From Altericroceibacterium xinjiangense (GTDB lineage: Bacteria > Pseudomonadota > Alphaproteobacteria > Sphingomonadales > Sphingomonadaceae), in the NCBI RefSeq assembly GCF_003958635.1, contig NZ_RSEK01000001.1, positions 62,001 to 126,000 of the forward strand: a stretch of 64,000 bases of DNA. The letters are read 5' to 3'. Shown piece after piece: positions 49,961 through 59,474 of the stretch (position 1 is its first letter; each line of letters begins with the position of its first letter). The notes beneath the pieces are model-generated. The model was not told the origin of the DNA and searched no databases. It was given only the letters and a program-made list of their open reading frames with translations. Both the position numbers and the translations under genes were made by a program.

Positions 49961-52462
49961 TCAGAACCTCCCGAACCAGCGCAGCGCCACGCCGGTATCG
50001 TCCGGCGCCTGCTGATAATGCCCTGGCTCATGCCGGTAGAACAGGCTGGCAGAACCGAAGCCGGCCAGCAACGGACCGCGCCAGCCCAGTTCCCCGGTGA
50101 TCTCCCGCCCCTGCGGCGCAAGCGAAAGGCTGCGCACGCCGTAAGTCGGCGTTAGCGTGCGGTAATCCCACGCCACCGGCAGGCTAAGATTGAGTCCGCC
50201 GCTTTCGACCCGAAGCGGCTGGCTGAGCCGCAGGCCAATCGCATCCTGGCTGGAAAACAGGCCCTGCCGTTCGATATCAGCCGACCATGCGCGGCTGGTC
50301 ACATGGGACCCATCGGCGACCGATCCGCCGCTTGCCGCCACTGTCCATCCCTGCCGCAGCGCCCCGCCGAGCCGCCAGTTGCCCGCAAACCGCCAGTTCG
50401 CCTGAGCGTCGGCAAACAGCGTCCGCGCGCCGCCGATGCCCAGCGAGTCCTGGAACTGCGCGCCAAGTACGGTTCCGTTTTCCTCCATCCACGTCAGGCC
50501 GAGCGCGGTTCGAACGCCGCCGAGGTCGCGGTCCAGGCCAAAGGCGAAGCTGCGTACGGCGTCACGGTCGGGGTCCCGCTCCCAATCGCGTAGCGGGTCG
50601 TGGAGGTTTGTCTGATCGTCGCTGTCGAAGGTCCGCCCGCTTTCCGCGCTCAGACTGAGGCCCCACGATCCGAGCTGATGCCGGACTGCAAAGGCGGCAT
50701 CGCGGCTGCGGGCCATCCCGTCATCCCCACTCGCGTTGCCGGCGATCAGGAAAGCCGGGCGGTCCTGACCTTGCAGTTGGGCGACCAGCCCGTCCGCACT
50801 TTCGGCGAATGCAAACCCGACCTTCGTTTCGGGCGAGACCCGCAGCGCCACACGGGCGGCGAGGACGCGCGCGGCTTCCGCATCGTCCCGGTTCAGGCGG
50901 AGGCGATCGATCTGCGGGACGGCGGCGGCGCGTCCGCGGCCATCGATGGTAAAGGCAAGCGAGGCGTTCTGATTGCCAAAAGCGACATGGCGCGTCTGCC
51001 CGCCGAGGGCGGCACCCAGCCGCTGCCTTTGTTGCGCCCCGCGCATGGCTGGGCCGAAATCGACGTCAAAGGCCCGGGCGTACTTGTCGAGCACGACCGT
51101 GGGCAACGACGCACCGCTCAGCGCATCGCCCATCGCTTCCGATCCGGTGCCGACTGTGCCGGTCAGCGGGACCGCCGTGGTGCTTCCGGCCAGCGACGTT
51201 GTTCCGAGCGGCGAAAACGCCTGCGCCAGATCGAGGATACCGCGCCCGTAGATTGCATCGGCCCCGGCGTCTCCCGCGTCGCGTGCGGATTCGAGCAGGA
51301 TTTCGACGATCTGCTGGCCGGTCAGGCGCGGAAAGGCTTGCGCCAGCAGCGCCGCGGCGCCCGAAACTTGCGGCGCGGAGAAGCTCGTCCCGGAAAAGAC
51401 GTAAGCGTACCCTTCCGCATTGATATAGATCGAGCCGTCTTCATAGACGCAGCAGACATCCTCACCGCGCGCAGTGATGAAGACATTTTCATACCCTCGC
51501 GCCTTGTTGCTGAAGGAGGAGATCTGCCCGTTCTCATCCACCGAACCGACGATGATCACGCCCGGTCCGGCGTAATTGTATAGCGACGACGCAAACTCGC
51601 CGGGCGTGTCCGTCCCTTCGTTGCCTGAGGCAATAACGACCACTGCCCCTGCGTTGATCGCGTTGCGGATCGCGCTGCCGACCTGGGTACCGACCCCTCC
51701 ATCTCCGCCGAGCGAAAGGTTGATCACTTTCGCGCCGCTGGAAACTGCATAGTTCACCGACTTGGCGATTGCGCTCTCGGTAAACTCGCAGTCCTCCTCC
51801 TCGGAGGGATTCGCCCGGTCAGCGGCGCAGGTGCCGGGAGTATCCGCCCGCAGCGCAAGCACGGTCGATTGCCAGGCCATGCCCAGCACGCCGGAACCGT
51901 TGCGGGCCGCGGCCGCGACCAGCGCGACGTTGGTGCCGTGGTCGTCGGTGGCATCGAGGCCGCGGCCGCTCTGATCCGAATAAATGTCGCGCGACAAGGG
52001 AGACAGGCGGCCGGCGAATTCCGGGCTGTCTACGTCGATCCCGGTATCGACCACTGCGACGGTTACGTCCTGGCCGGTCCACCCGCTGGACCAGGCGACG
52101 GTCGCGTTATGTTGCGCAGGACCATCCGACCGGCGGAATTCCGCGGTGTTGTAGTCCGTCGGGGTCGTAGGAGTGGGAGTGGGAGTAGGAGTGGGAGTGG
52201 GAGTAGGTGTAGGTGTAGGTGTAGGTGTAGGTGTAGGTGTAGGTGTAGGCGTAGGCGTCGGTGTCGGTGTCGGCACAGGCGTGGGCGTCGGTGGCGGAGT
52301 TGGTGCAGGCGCAGGAACAGGCGTCGGGGATGGAGCCGGGGCCGGAACGGGCGTGCTGATCGGACCGCCGTCGCTGCCGCCGCCGCAAGCGGCCAGCAGC
52401 GCGAGCGGGAACAGCGCCACCGTGCCGGACAAGCGTGAACGAAGGGAACCGAGTTCGATCAT
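49961..52462 (-). CDS. Subtilisin-family (S8) autotransporter serine protease with Pro-Thr linker
   Basis: The 833-residue protein has an N-terminal signal with lipobox LLAAC (Cys 26) then GGGSDGG, a long Pro-Thr linker (about residues 58-101), a peptidase S8 domain with Asp 139 (VVDTGID), His 175 (DDHGTNVA), Asn 281 and Ser 360 (SGTSFSAP), a further passenger region, and a C-terminal beta-barrel ending in Phe (LRWFGRF). It should be exported to the cell surface and may be tethered by lipid. The linker is coded by a hexanucleotide repeat. The ATG at 52462 is preferred to one nine codons upstream. Confidence 0.92.
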   Translation of the reverse strand: MIELGSLRSRLSGTVALFPLALLAACGGGSDGGPISTPVPAPAPSPTPVPAPAPTPPPTPTPVPTPTPTPTPTPTPTPTPTPTPTPTPTPTPTPTPTPTTPTDYNTAEFRRSDGPAQHNATVAWSSGWTGQDVTVAVVDTGIDVDSPEFAGRLSPLSRDIYSDQSGRGLDATDDHGTNVALVAAAARNGSGVLGMAWQSTVLALRADTPGTCAADRANPSEEEDCEFTESAIAKSVNYAVSSGAKVINLSLGGDGGVGTQVGSAIRNAINAGAVVVIASGNEGTDTPGEFASSLYNYAGPGVIIVGSVDENGQISSFSNKARGYENVFITARGEDVCCVYEDGSIYINAEGYAYVFSGTSFSAPQVSGAAALLAQAFPRLTGQQIVEILLESARDAGDAGADAIYGRGILDLAQAFSPLGTTSLAGSTTAVPLTGTVGTGSEAMGDALSGASLPTVVLDKYARAFDVDFGPAMRGAQQRQRLGAALGGQTRHVAFGNQNASLAFTIDGRGRAAAVPQIDRLRLNRDDAEAARVLAARVALRVSPETKVGFAFAESADGLVAQLQGQDRPAFLIAGNASGDDGMARSRDAAFAVRHQLGSWGLSLSAESGRTFDSDDQTNLHDPLRDWERDPDRDAVRSFAFGLDRDLGGVRTALGLTWMEENGTVLGAQFQDSLGIGGARTLFADAQANWRFAGNWRLGGALRQGWTVAASGGSVADGSHVTSRAWSADIERQGLFSSQDAIGLRLSQPLRVESGGLNLSLPVAWDYRTLTPTYGVRSLSLAPQGREITGELGWRGPLLAGFGSASLFYRHEPGHYQQAPDDTGVALRWFGRF
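52167..52268 (-). repeat. Hexanucleotide repeat tract coding for Pro-Thr
   Basis: The plus strand shows repeated GTAGGA/GTGGGA units and then seven perfect GTAGGT copies (52203-52244), two GTAGGC and GTCGGT variants. On the coding strand these are Pro-Thr codon pairs. Changes in copy number keep the frame, so they would vary linker length rather than switch the gene off. Confidence 0.9.
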
Positions 52463-52634
52463 GAAACCTCTGACGCACGGGGCAGTCACTGCTGCCGCAC
52501 AAGAGTTGGCGCAAATAAGGTACTGAAATTGACGCAGACCTTAACCGCCGTCGAGTACGGTGTTCCACGCACCCTTGCCGCCTCTGCCGCTTCGCGCTAC
52601 CCGCGCAGCCTGCCCCATCAGCCTTGGAAGACCT

Positions 52635-53477
52635 ATGACCAGCCAGGATCTCGAAGCCGCAATCGAAGCCGCGTGGGAAACCCGCGACCAGGTTAACCCC
52701 GGCAGCATCGAGGTGCGCGAGCCGGTGGACGCGGCGCTGGAGCTGCTGGATTCCGGCAGCGCCCGGGTGGCCGAACCCGACGGGCAAGGCGGCTGGAAGG
52801 TCAACCAGTGGCTGAAGAAGGCCGTGCTCTTGTCCTTCCGCCTGCACGACAACCGGGTTGTGGAAAGCGGATCGGCCGGTGCGCCCGCGTTCGACAAGGT
52901 GTCGTCAAAGTTCGCCGGCTGGGGCGAAAACCGCTTCCGCGAGGCGGGTTTTCGCGTGGTGCCCGGCGCGGTTGCGCGGCGTGGCAGCTTCATCGGGCGC
53001 GGCGTCGTGCTGATGCCCAGCTTCGTCAACATCGGGGCCTATGTCGATGAAGGAACCATGGTCGATACCTGGGCCACTGTCGGCAGCTGCGCGCAAATCG
53101 GCAAGAACGTGCACATCTCCGGCGGCGCCGGCATTGGCGGCGTGCTTGAGCCGCTGCAAGCCGGACCCGTGGTGATCGAGGACGGAGCCTTCATCGGCGC
53201 CCGGTCCGAAGTGGCCGAGGGTGTGAGGGTCGGCCAAGGGGCGGTGCTTTCGATGGGTGTTTATCTGGGCGCATCGACCAAGATCGTCGACCGCGCGACG
53301 GGCGAGGTCCATGTGGGCGCGGTTCCGCCTTATGCGGTCGTCGTGCCGGGCACGCTGCCCGGCAAGCCGCTGCCGGACGGCTCCCCGGGGCCGTCGCTCT
53401 ATTGCGCGGTGATCGTCAAGACGGTCGATGCCCAGACGCGGGCCAAGACCGGGATCAACGATCTTCTGCGCGACTGA
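52635..53477 (+). CDS. dapD: 2,3,4,5-tetrahydropyridine-2,6-dicarboxylate N-succinyltransferase DapD
   Basis: The 280-residue protein has an N-terminal helical domain ([31 protein letters not shown]), then a left-handed beta-helix with hexapeptides ([60 protein letters not shown]). It makes N-succinyl-2-amino-6-ketopimelate for lysine and peptidoglycan. GGAAG lies before the ATG at 52635. Confidence 0.96.
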   Translation: MTSQDLEAAIEAAWETRDQVNPGSIEVREPVDAALELLDSGSARVAEPDGQGGWKVNQWLKKAVLLSFRLHDNRVVESGSAGAPAFDKVSSKFAGWGENRFREAGFRVVPGAVARRGSFIGRGVVLMPSFVNIGAYVDEGTMVDTWATVGSCAQIGKNVHISGGAGIGGVLEPLQAGPVVIEDGAFIGARSEVAEGVRVGQGAVLSMGVYLGASTKIVDRATGEVHVGAVPPYAVVVPGTLPGKPLPDGSPGPSLYCAVIVKTVDAQTRAKTGINDLLRD

Positions 53478-53568
53478 CGCTGGGCGCGTGGCGGAACATT
53501 CGCGGGTCCAAACCGTAGTTTTCGCACCAGCCCGGAAGGGCGAACGAAAGCTGCGGGAGCGATAATCC

Positions 53569-53898
53569 ATGGAATCTGAGCGCCACGAGACCCACGTCCA
53601 GCCTGACGCGGCGCGCGCTGCCTCTACGCCCCATGTCGTGCGGTGGATCCTGGCCATCGGCTTGTTCCTGGCGATCGCAGCGCTCACCATCATCTGGGTG
53701 ACAGGGGCTGCCACGCAGGGAGACACCGAGGAGCACCGGAACGTTGCGAGCCAGATCCGCGACGATGAGACCGATGATGCGCGGATCATCCTGAGCGACG
53801 ACGCGGCCGAAATCCAGGGCGCACCCGAAGTTGTCGATACACCGGAAGGCGGCAGCGACGTGATCGTCAATGAGAGCGAGCCCGCCCTCGTCGAGTAA
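53569..53898 (+). CDS. Hypothetical protein with one transmembrane helix and acidic tail
   Basis: The 109-residue protein has one hydrophobic helix (WILAIGLFLAIAALTIIWV, about 26-44) and an acidic tail rich in Asp, Glu and Ser. It is likely an inner-membrane protein with the tail in the periplasm. The neighbours are DUF3008 and DUF1810 genes. No family is recognised. Confidence 0.65.
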   Translation: MESERHETHVQPDAARAASTPHVVRWILAIGLFLAIAALTIIWVTGAATQGDTEEHRNVASQIRDDETDDARIILSDDAAEIQGAPEVVDTPEGGSDVIVNESEPALVE

Positions 53899-53917
53899 GC
53901 TGGAAGGAGGCGGAGCG

Positions 53918-54121
53918 ATGCCGGCCCAGTCCAAGGCCCAGCAGATGGCGGCAGGCATCGCCTTGTCAGCCAAGCGCGGCGAAACCAAGGTTTCGGATCT
54001 TAAAGGCGCGTCCAAGAGCATGTACGATTCCATGTCGGAGGACGAGCTGGAGGATCTTGCCAGCACGGACCGCGAGGACAAGCCGTACCACAAGGACGAT
54101 AGCGACAAGGACGGGAGTTAA
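53918..54121 (+). CDS. DUF3008 family small protein
   Basis: The 67-residue protein matches the short DUF3008 family: AQSKAQQMAAGIALSAKRGE, LKGASKSMYDSMSEDELEDL and an acidic end. The function is unknown; such proteins are often stress-related. GGAGGCGGAG upstream gives the ATG at 53918. Confidence 0.85.
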   Translation: MPAQSKAQQMAAGIALSAKRGETKVSDLKGASKSMYDSMSEDELEDLASTDREDKPYHKDDSDKDGS

Positions 54122-54129
54122 AGCAGCCG

Positions 54130-54549
54130 GTGCCCGGGCTTGACCGCTTCATGGAGGCGCAGGACGCCCACGGCACTTACGCAAAGGCGCTGGCCGAACT
54201 GCGCGAGGGGCACAAGCGCAGCCACTGGATGTGGTTTGTGTTCCCGCAGATTGCCGGGCTCGGTCGCAGCTCAACGGCGCAATTCTTCGCCATAGCGGAT
54301 CGTCCGGAAGCTCAGGCCTATTCCGCCCATCCCGTGCTCGCTCCGCGGCTGGCCGAATGCACCGGCGCGGTGCTCGAATGGGCCGGGAAACGCGACCTCG
54401 AGGCCATTTTCGGGTCAATCGACGCGCTGAAATTCCAAAGCTCGATGACGCTGTTCGAAGCCGTCACGCCGGCACCCAGCCCATTCGGCCAAGCCCTTGA
54501 TGAGTTTTGCGGAGGCGAGCGCGACCCGGCGACACTGGAGCGCTTGTGA
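54130..54549 (+). CDS. DUF1810 family protein
   Basis: The 139-residue protein has the family core ELREGHKRSHWMWFVFPQ and GLGRSSTAQFFAI, plus FGSIDALKFQSSMTLFE. DUF1810 proteins are small, soluble and of unknown function. The start is GTG at 54130, eight bases after the DUF3008 stop, so the two are probably on one transcript. Confidence 0.88.
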   Translation: MPGLDRFMEAQDAHGTYAKALAELREGHKRSHWMWFVFPQIAGLGRSSTAQFFAIADRPEAQAYSAHPVLAPRLAECTGAVLEWAGKRDLEAIFGSIDALKFQSSMTLFEAVTPAPSPFGQALDEFCGGERDPATLERL

Positions 54550-54559
54550 AATCGGGCGC

Positions 54560-55015
54560 ATGAAACCAGGCGCAGGTGGGCGCGCCGGCCTCGTCTTCCT
54601 GCGCTGGCTGCTTGGTCTGCTTTATCTTGCTGCCGGGGCTCTGCACCTTATCATGCCCGATCCGTTCCTGCGCATCACCCCCGGATGGGTGCCGGAGCCG
54701 GAAGCCGTCATCCGCCTGACGGGCCTGGCCGAGCTGCTCGGCGCGGCGGCGCTGCTGCAGCCGTGGTCGATGCACTTGCGCAAGGCCGGCGGAATCGGAC
54801 TGGCGCTCTACGCGCTGTTCGTCTGGCCCGCCAACATCCACCACATGATGCTGGACATGGCGCGCCCGGATCACGGCTGGCGCATGGCCTATCACATCCC
54901 GCGGATGCTGCTTCAGCCGGTGCTGATCTGGCTGGCGCTGCGGGTCGGCGGGGTGACGCGGTGGCCCCGCCGCCGAAGCACAAGCGATCAGTCGCCCTTG
55001 CCGCCCACACCATAG
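54560..55015 (+). CDS. DoxX-like small integral membrane protein
   Basis: The 151-residue protein has four hydrophobic segments (VFLRWLLGLLYLAAGALHL, LTGLAELLGAAALL, GIGLALYALFVWPANIHHM, MLLQPVLIWLALRVGG) and the DoxX/DUF-type GLAELLGAAALLQP. It should be an inner-membrane protein. It starts 11 bases after DUF1810 and overlaps the convergent dioxygenase gene by 28 bases. Confidence 0.8.
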   Translation: MKPGAGGRAGLVFLRWLLGLLYLAAGALHLIMPDPFLRITPGWVPEPEAVIRLTGLAELLGAAALLQPWSMHLRKAGGIGLALYALFVWPANIHHMMLDMARPDHGWRMAYHIPRMLLQPVLIWLALRVGGVTRWPRRRSTSDQSPLPPTP

Positions 55016-56247
55016 GTGATTGCGGCGTTGCGGGTCTTCTGGAAGTCCTCCACGCTCATCCCCTTCATCGCGGCGTAGATGTGGATGTTGCCCACGCCGG
55101 TCACCGCCCCCAGCTTTTCCAGCATGAAGAAGATCACCCCGTGGTGGATCATCCCGATCCAGTCGCGGCGGCGGATCAGGTCGCGTTCCTCGTCGGTCAG
55201 GTCGGCTTCGGCCAGGCAGGCCTCCTCATCCTCCTTGAACTTCTTGCGGACCTTGGGATCGATCAGCGAGTGGAGGAAGTGGTTCATCCGGAAGCCCTGG
55301 ACCGACCGTTCGATGGTGAAGGGATACGTGCCTTCCAGATCTTCCGCGCCGTTCCAGTCCCATTCCATGCGTTCGCGCAGGGCTTCGTCGCTTTCGCGCG
55401 GGGGCTGCTCAGGCTTTTCTTCGAAGATCATCGTCGCGATCGGTGTCATCGACGGCAGGAAATAGGCCTTGTGCGTGACTTCGACGTCTTCCGACAAGGC
55501 GCCGCGCATCATCAGCCACATCACCACCTCGGCCCCTTCCCAGCCGCCGCGCTTCGCCAGCTCCGCGATCGGGTAATCGAGCAGGCTTTCCGGATCCTTT
55601 TCCAGCCGGTCCATGAATTCATGGTCCCAATCGGGATTGTTGAACCCGCACCCTTCCCCGTGGACCTGGTGCGAAAGCCCGCCCGTGCCGGCGATCGCCA
55701 CCTTGATGTCTTCCGGATAGGACTGGATCGCCCGGCGCAGCGACTTGCCGAACTTCCAGAACCGGCGGGCAGACGGCAGCGGCACGGTCAGCACGCCGCA
55801 GACGATCGGCAGCAGCCTGGTGGCCCAGCCCTTGTCGTCGTGATCGACCATCACCGACAGCGGCGAAAACGCGCCGTGGTCCAGGTTCTTGCCCTGAAAG
55901 TAGGACAAGTCGAATTCATCGGCGACCATGGCCTTGGCAATGTGCTGCGCCAGCTTGGGATCTCCCGCGATTGCCGGGATATCGCGCGGGCCGCCGCCTT
56001 CGTCCGCCGGACCGTAGCTTTCCCCCACACCCAGCGCGAAGTGGCTGTAGTGTTCGAAGAAGGCGGTCATGTGATCGTTGTAGATATAGACCAGCACGTC
56101 CGGCTTCTTGTCGCGGAACCACTCCTGCACCGGCTCATAGCCTTCGAAGATCGGCTTCCACACCGGATCGTCGAACTTCTTCGCGTCCTTGGCGAAGGCG
56201 ATGGTCGGGGTATGGGATGTGGCGATGCCGCCTACGATTTTGGCCAT
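54988..56247 (-). CDS. desB: Gallate dioxygenase DesB-like (fused LigB-LigA class III extradiol dioxygenase)
   Basis: The 419-residue protein joins a LigB-like catalytic part and a LigA-like part, as in DesB of Sphingobium sp. SYK-6. It has likely iron ligands His 12 and His 59 with Glu 240 (WEGAEVVMW), a catalytic His 124 (LDHGAFSPLSV), and the LigA-like stretch starting near residue 285 (GTYPFTIERSVQGFRMNHF). DesB opens gallate from syringate/lignin catabolism to 4-oxalomesaconate. No other lig/des genes are nearby. The substrate is inferred from overall similarity. Confidence 0.9.
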   Translation of the reverse strand: MAKIVGGIATSHTPTIAFAKDAKKFDDPVWKPIFEGYEPVQEWFRDKKPDVLVYIYNDHMTAFFEHYSHFALGVGESYGPADEGGGPRDIPAIAGDPKLAQHIAKAMVADEFDLSYFQGKNLDHGAFSPLSVMVDHDDKGWATRLLPIVCGVLTVPLPSARRFWKFGKSLRRAIQSYPEDIKVAIAGTGGLSHQVHGEGCGFNNPDWDHEFMDRLEKDPESLLDYPIAELAKRGGWEGAEVVMWLMMRGALSEDVEVTHKAYFLPSMTPIATMIFEEKPEQPPRESDEALRERMEWDWNGAEDLEGTYPFTIERSVQGFRMNHFLHSLIDPKVRKKFKEDEEACLAEADLTDEERDLIRRRDWIGMIHHGVIFFMLEKLGAVTGVGNIHIYAAMKGMSVEDFQKTRNAAITYGVGGKGD

Positions 56248-56367
56248 GGGTGATCGTCTTCCTCTTCCGGGCGCGCTTCCTTGCGCACTATTGGGGCGTT
56301 TCTTGCCACGGATGTTCTATGCGAACCAAACCTATTCTTCCGCCTTGATCCCGGTCAACCGGGCTGA

Positions 56368-56955
56368 TCAATCATCCTCGAGGTCGTCTTCTTCCGGACG
56401 GCGTTCGTAGGTGCCTGTCAGCACCGCCGCGGCGACCACGTGGCCTTCGATTTCCTTGAGCAGATCTCCGCGTCCGGCACCCGGCATCAGGGTCAGCGGC
56501 TTGTCGATGGCGAACAGCTGGAACACATAATCGTGCGAGCCGTGGCCCGTCGGCGGATCGGGCAACAGCCACTCGGAATTGAGGAAGGAATTCTTGCCCA
56601 CCCGCGGCGGGGTTTCCCCTTCCAGCAACATGCCGCGTCCCGGGCTCAGACCCCAGACCAGCCAATGACAGAACGGTTCAGGCGCGGGCGCGTCCGGGTC
56701 TTCGACGATCAGCACCATTTCCTGCGCGCCTGCAGGCGGAGCGGTCCACTCCAGCGGGGGAGCCACAGCGTCTTCCTCATCGGCGGTAAAGGACGGGTCC
56801 AGTTCCTCCCCGTCCTTGAACGCCGGAGAAGACAACGCAAAGCCGCCCACGTGCAGCCGGTCTTCCGAGCCGAGGCGGGCGATGGCGAGCTTGCCGTGGC
56901 CGGCGCGCTGGTTCTTCAACGCCTTGCCGAGCCATGCGGGAATGTGTTCGAGCAT
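56368..56955 (-). CDS. YbhB/YbcL (PEBP/Raf kinase inhibitor-like) protein
   Basis: The 195-residue protein has the PEBP fold marks VAPPLEWTAPPAGAQEMVLI, VEDPDAPAPEPFCHWLVWG, a GHGSHDYVFQLFAID and a C-terminal AAAVLTGTYER. The ligand and role of bacterial PEBP proteins are mostly unknown. An AAGGAG site a few bases upstream fixes the ATG at 56955. It is divergent from the hypothetical gene at 57140. Confidence 0.87.
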   Translation of the reverse strand: MLEHIPAWLGKALKNQRAGHGKLAIARLGSEDRLHVGGFALSSPAFKDGEELDPSFTADEEDAVAPPLEWTAPPAGAQEMVLIVEDPDAPAPEPFCHWLVWGLSPGRGMLLEGETPPRVGKNSFLNSEWLLPDPPTGHGSHDYVFQLFAIDKPLTLMPGAGRGDLLKEIEGHVVAAAVLTGTYERRPEEDDLEDD

Positions 56956-57139
56956 GATGACTCCTTGTTCGTTTCTGTCGCGCTCTTTCCCGATGGGACA
57001 CCAGCGCGCGCGGGATGCCTGCCTGAGGCTCCCGCATACCGTCTTGCATAACACCTATGCCTGTCGGCGGGAGCCGTTCCTGTCGCGGATGCGTTCGGAT
57101 TGCACAAGCCGGACAGGAAAGATTGCAAGGAGGAAAGAG

Positions 57140-57520
57140 ATGGCAGGCAAGCCGATCGGCGGCTGGAAGCTACCGCGGGACGAGCGCGCGCGGCTGCTGG
57201 AGCGGTTTCCGCCGCGCTACGCCACCCCGGTGGCCGATCACGTCACCTTCAAGCCGGGTCCCGGAAACGCTTCGCCGCCGAAGACCGATCACTGCGTGCT
57301 CGTCGGCCGCGCGGACGACGGCGAGGGAGTGGAAGCGATGGTGGTCGCGATCCACGGTTCCACCGACCGGCCGGACGGCAGCACCTGGCATATCACATGG
57401 TCTCTCGATCCTGGACGTAAGGCCAAGGAAAGCAACGATGTGATCGCGGCATCGGGGTGGAAGCCGGTGGAGGGGGAAATCCGCATTCCGCTGGAATGGT
57501 CGGTCTGGCACCCGGGCTGA
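57140..57520 (+). CDS. Hypothetical protein
   Basis: The 126-residue soluble protein has KLPRDERARLLERFPPRYAT, VADHVTFKPG, and the stretches STWHITWSLDPGRKAKES and EIRIPLEWSVWHPG. A His at STWHIT and an earlier HVTF are of the kind seen in small phosphoesterase-like domains, but I cannot assign a family. AAGGAGG directly upstream and a normal codon pattern make it a real gene. Confidence 0.72.
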   Translation: MAGKPIGGWKLPRDERARLLERFPPRYATPVADHVTFKPGPGNASPPKTDHCVLVGRADDGEGVEAMVVAIHGSTDRPDGSTWHITWSLDPGRKAKESNDVIAASGWKPVEGEIRIPLEWSVWHPG

Positions 57521-57598
57521 TCGGCGCACCGCCCTTCCCGGCACCCTTCCCGGCCGCCTTGCGTGGACTTGGGGCAATCAGCCCCTATATGCCCCCGC

Positions 57599-59173
57599 AT
57601 GCGCACAAATCAGGCAAAGCTCGTCATCCGCCAGGCGAAACCCGCGGATGCTTCCGCGATCGTCCGGCTCACCGCCAAGGTCTATGGCAAGCCGCAGGCT
57701 TACACCGCCGCCCAGATCCGCGGCCAGATCAACCATTTTCCCGCCGGGCAGTTCGTGGCCGAGTACGAAGGCACGATCGTCGGCTATTGCGCGACGATGA
57801 TCGCCCCGCACGAGGTCGCGTTCGCCCCGCACACCTGGGCTGAGATCACCGGGCAAGGCTATGCCACCCGCCATGACGAGAACGGAGACGTGCTCTATGG
57901 GATCGAAGTCTGCGTCGATCCCGATTGCCGACGGTTGCGCATCGGCCAGCGGTTCTACCGCAAGCGGCAGGAATTGTGCCGTCACTTCGAACTGAAGGGG
58001 ATCGCTTTCGGCGGGCGGATGCCCGGATACCAGCGGCGGCAGAAGAATTTTCCGGATCCGCAGGCTTATGTCGATGCCGTGCTGGACAAGCAGGTGCGTG
58101 ACCAGGTCATCAATTTCCAGCTCAACCAGGGATACCAACCCCGCGGCGTGCTGAAGAACTACGATCTGACCGACCGCGCCAGCGGCGGCCACGCACTGCT
58201 GATGTTCTGGGAGAACCCCCTTGCGCCCGATGAAAGCGACCGGTCCGGGCGCGGCCCCGGAGCGCGCCTTCCGGCATCCGTGCGCGTGGCCACCGTCCAG
58301 TTCATGATGCGGCGGATCACGCAGATCGAGGAGTTCGAGCAGCAAGTCGAATACTGGACCGATGTTGCCTCGGACTACGAAGCGGACTTCGTCACCTTCC
58401 CGGAACTGTTCACGCTGGAACTGCTGTCGATCCCGGACAAGCCGCTGCCGCCCGCCGAGGCGATCGAGAAAGTGGCCGACTATACCGAGCGGTTTGTCGC
58501 GTTCATGGAAAAGCTGGCTGTCAGCTATAACATCAACATCGTTGGCGGATCGCACCCGACCCGGATGCCGAACGGGGACATCCGCAACATCGCCTATGTC
58601 TTCCTGCGCGACGGCGCGGTCTACCGGCAGGAAAAGCTCCACCCCACTCCGTCGGAACGGCGCTGGTGGAACATCAAGGGCGGCTACGGCGCGGACGCGA
58701 TCCCGACCGACTGCGGCCCGATCGGGGTGATGATCTGCTACGATAGCGAATTTCCCGAACTGGCCCGCCATCTGGTCAACCAAGGGGCGATGATCCTGTT
58801 CGTACCCTTCTGCACCGATGAGCGGCGGGGTTACCTGCGCGTGCGCTACTGCTCACAAGCCCGAGCGGTGGAGAACCAGTGCTACGTCGTGACTTCGGGC
58901 GTAGTGGGGAACATCCCCAACGTGGAGAACATGGACATCCACTACGCCGAAAGCGCGATCCTGACGCCGTCCGACTTTCCGTTCGCCCGTGACGGCGTGG
59001 CAGCCGACACGGCGCCGAATACGGAAACGATCGCGATTGCCGACTTGTCGCTCAGCGCGCTTCTGACGGCGCGGCAAAGCGGGGCGGTGCAGAACCTCAA
59101 GGACCGCCGCTTCGACCTTTATCGGGTCGAATGGAAAGACAACGTGCCGGACGTCACCCAGCCCGTCCATTAG
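57599..59173 (+). CDS. Bifunctional GNAT acetyltransferase / carbon-nitrogen hydrolase fusion
   Basis: The 524-residue protein has an N-terminal GNAT domain (about 8-205, with VCVDPDCRRLRIGQRFY as the acyl-CoA loop) and a C-terminal nitrilase-superfamily domain (about 227-510) with the catalytic triad Glu 269 (FPELF), Lys 346 (QEKLHPTP) and Cys 380 (VMICYDSEFPE). Fusions of this order are widespread and of uncertain substrate. The ATG at 57599 fits the first conserved strand. Confidence 0.9.
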   Translation: MRTNQAKLVIRQAKPADASAIVRLTAKVYGKPQAYTAAQIRGQINHFPAGQFVAEYEGTIVGYCATMIAPHEVAFAPHTWAEITGQGYATRHDENGDVLYGIEVCVDPDCRRLRIGQRFYRKRQELCRHFELKGIAFGGRMPGYQRRQKNFPDPQAYVDAVLDKQVRDQVINFQLNQGYQPRGVLKNYDLTDRASGGHALLMFWENPLAPDESDRSGRGPGARLPASVRVATVQFMMRRITQIEEFEQQVEYWTDVASDYEADFVTFPELFTLELLSIPDKPLPPAEAIEKVADYTERFVAFMEKLAVSYNINIVGGSHPTRMPNGDIRNIAYVFLRDGAVYRQEKLHPTPSERRWWNIKGGYGADAIPTDCGPIGVMICYDSEFPELARHLVNQGAMILFVPFCTDERRGYLRVRYCSQARAVENQCYVVTSGVVGNIPNVENMDIHYAESAILTPSDFPFARDGVAADTAPNTETIAIADLSLSALLTARQSGAVQNLKDRRFDLYRVEWKDNVPDVTQPVH

Positions 59174-59206
59174 GGCCGGGTCAGCAAAGGGCGGCAAGTA
59201 GGACGT

Positions 59207-59419
59207 TCAGCTGTCCAGTTGCTCTGCCGCGCGGCGTTCCTCCTTTTCGCGGGCGGTGGTCACGCGCTCCTGCTCGATCGACGAGGCGCGATCGGCCATC
59301 TGCCGCCACGCGGCTTCCGACCGGAGCGCGCGGTCGCGGACATTGGTCAGCTTCGCCGCTGACGCTTCGCCGGCGGATTCGTCGGCGCGGGCGGTGTAGA
59401 ATTCAAACGATTGGCTCAT
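59207..59419 (-). CDS. Small hydrophilic protein downstream of the cold-shock gene
   Basis: The 70-residue protein is charged and helical (FYTARADESAGEASAAKL, RSEAAWRQMADRASSIEQER, EKEERRAAEQL), with no hydrophobic helix. It starts 55 bases after cspA on the same strand with GAGGT upstream, so the two may share a transcript. No function is recognised. Confidence 0.72.
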   Translation of the reverse strand: MSQSFEFYTARADESAGEASAAKLTNVRDRALRSEAAWRQMADRASSIEQERVTTAREKEERRAAEQLDS

Positions 59420-59474
59420 GTCTTACCTCACGAAAATGGATCCGGGCACGGCGAACCGTGCCCGGAATCTGGAC

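Noticed and set aside
52167-52268. CRISPR-like repeat
   Set aside because: The units are six bases long, contiguous and in frame within the autotransporter linker, so this is a coding simple repeat.
54685-56253. 522-codon open frame on the plus strand
   Set aside because: It is the mirror of the gallate dioxygenase gene; its translation is His/Arg-rich and featureless.
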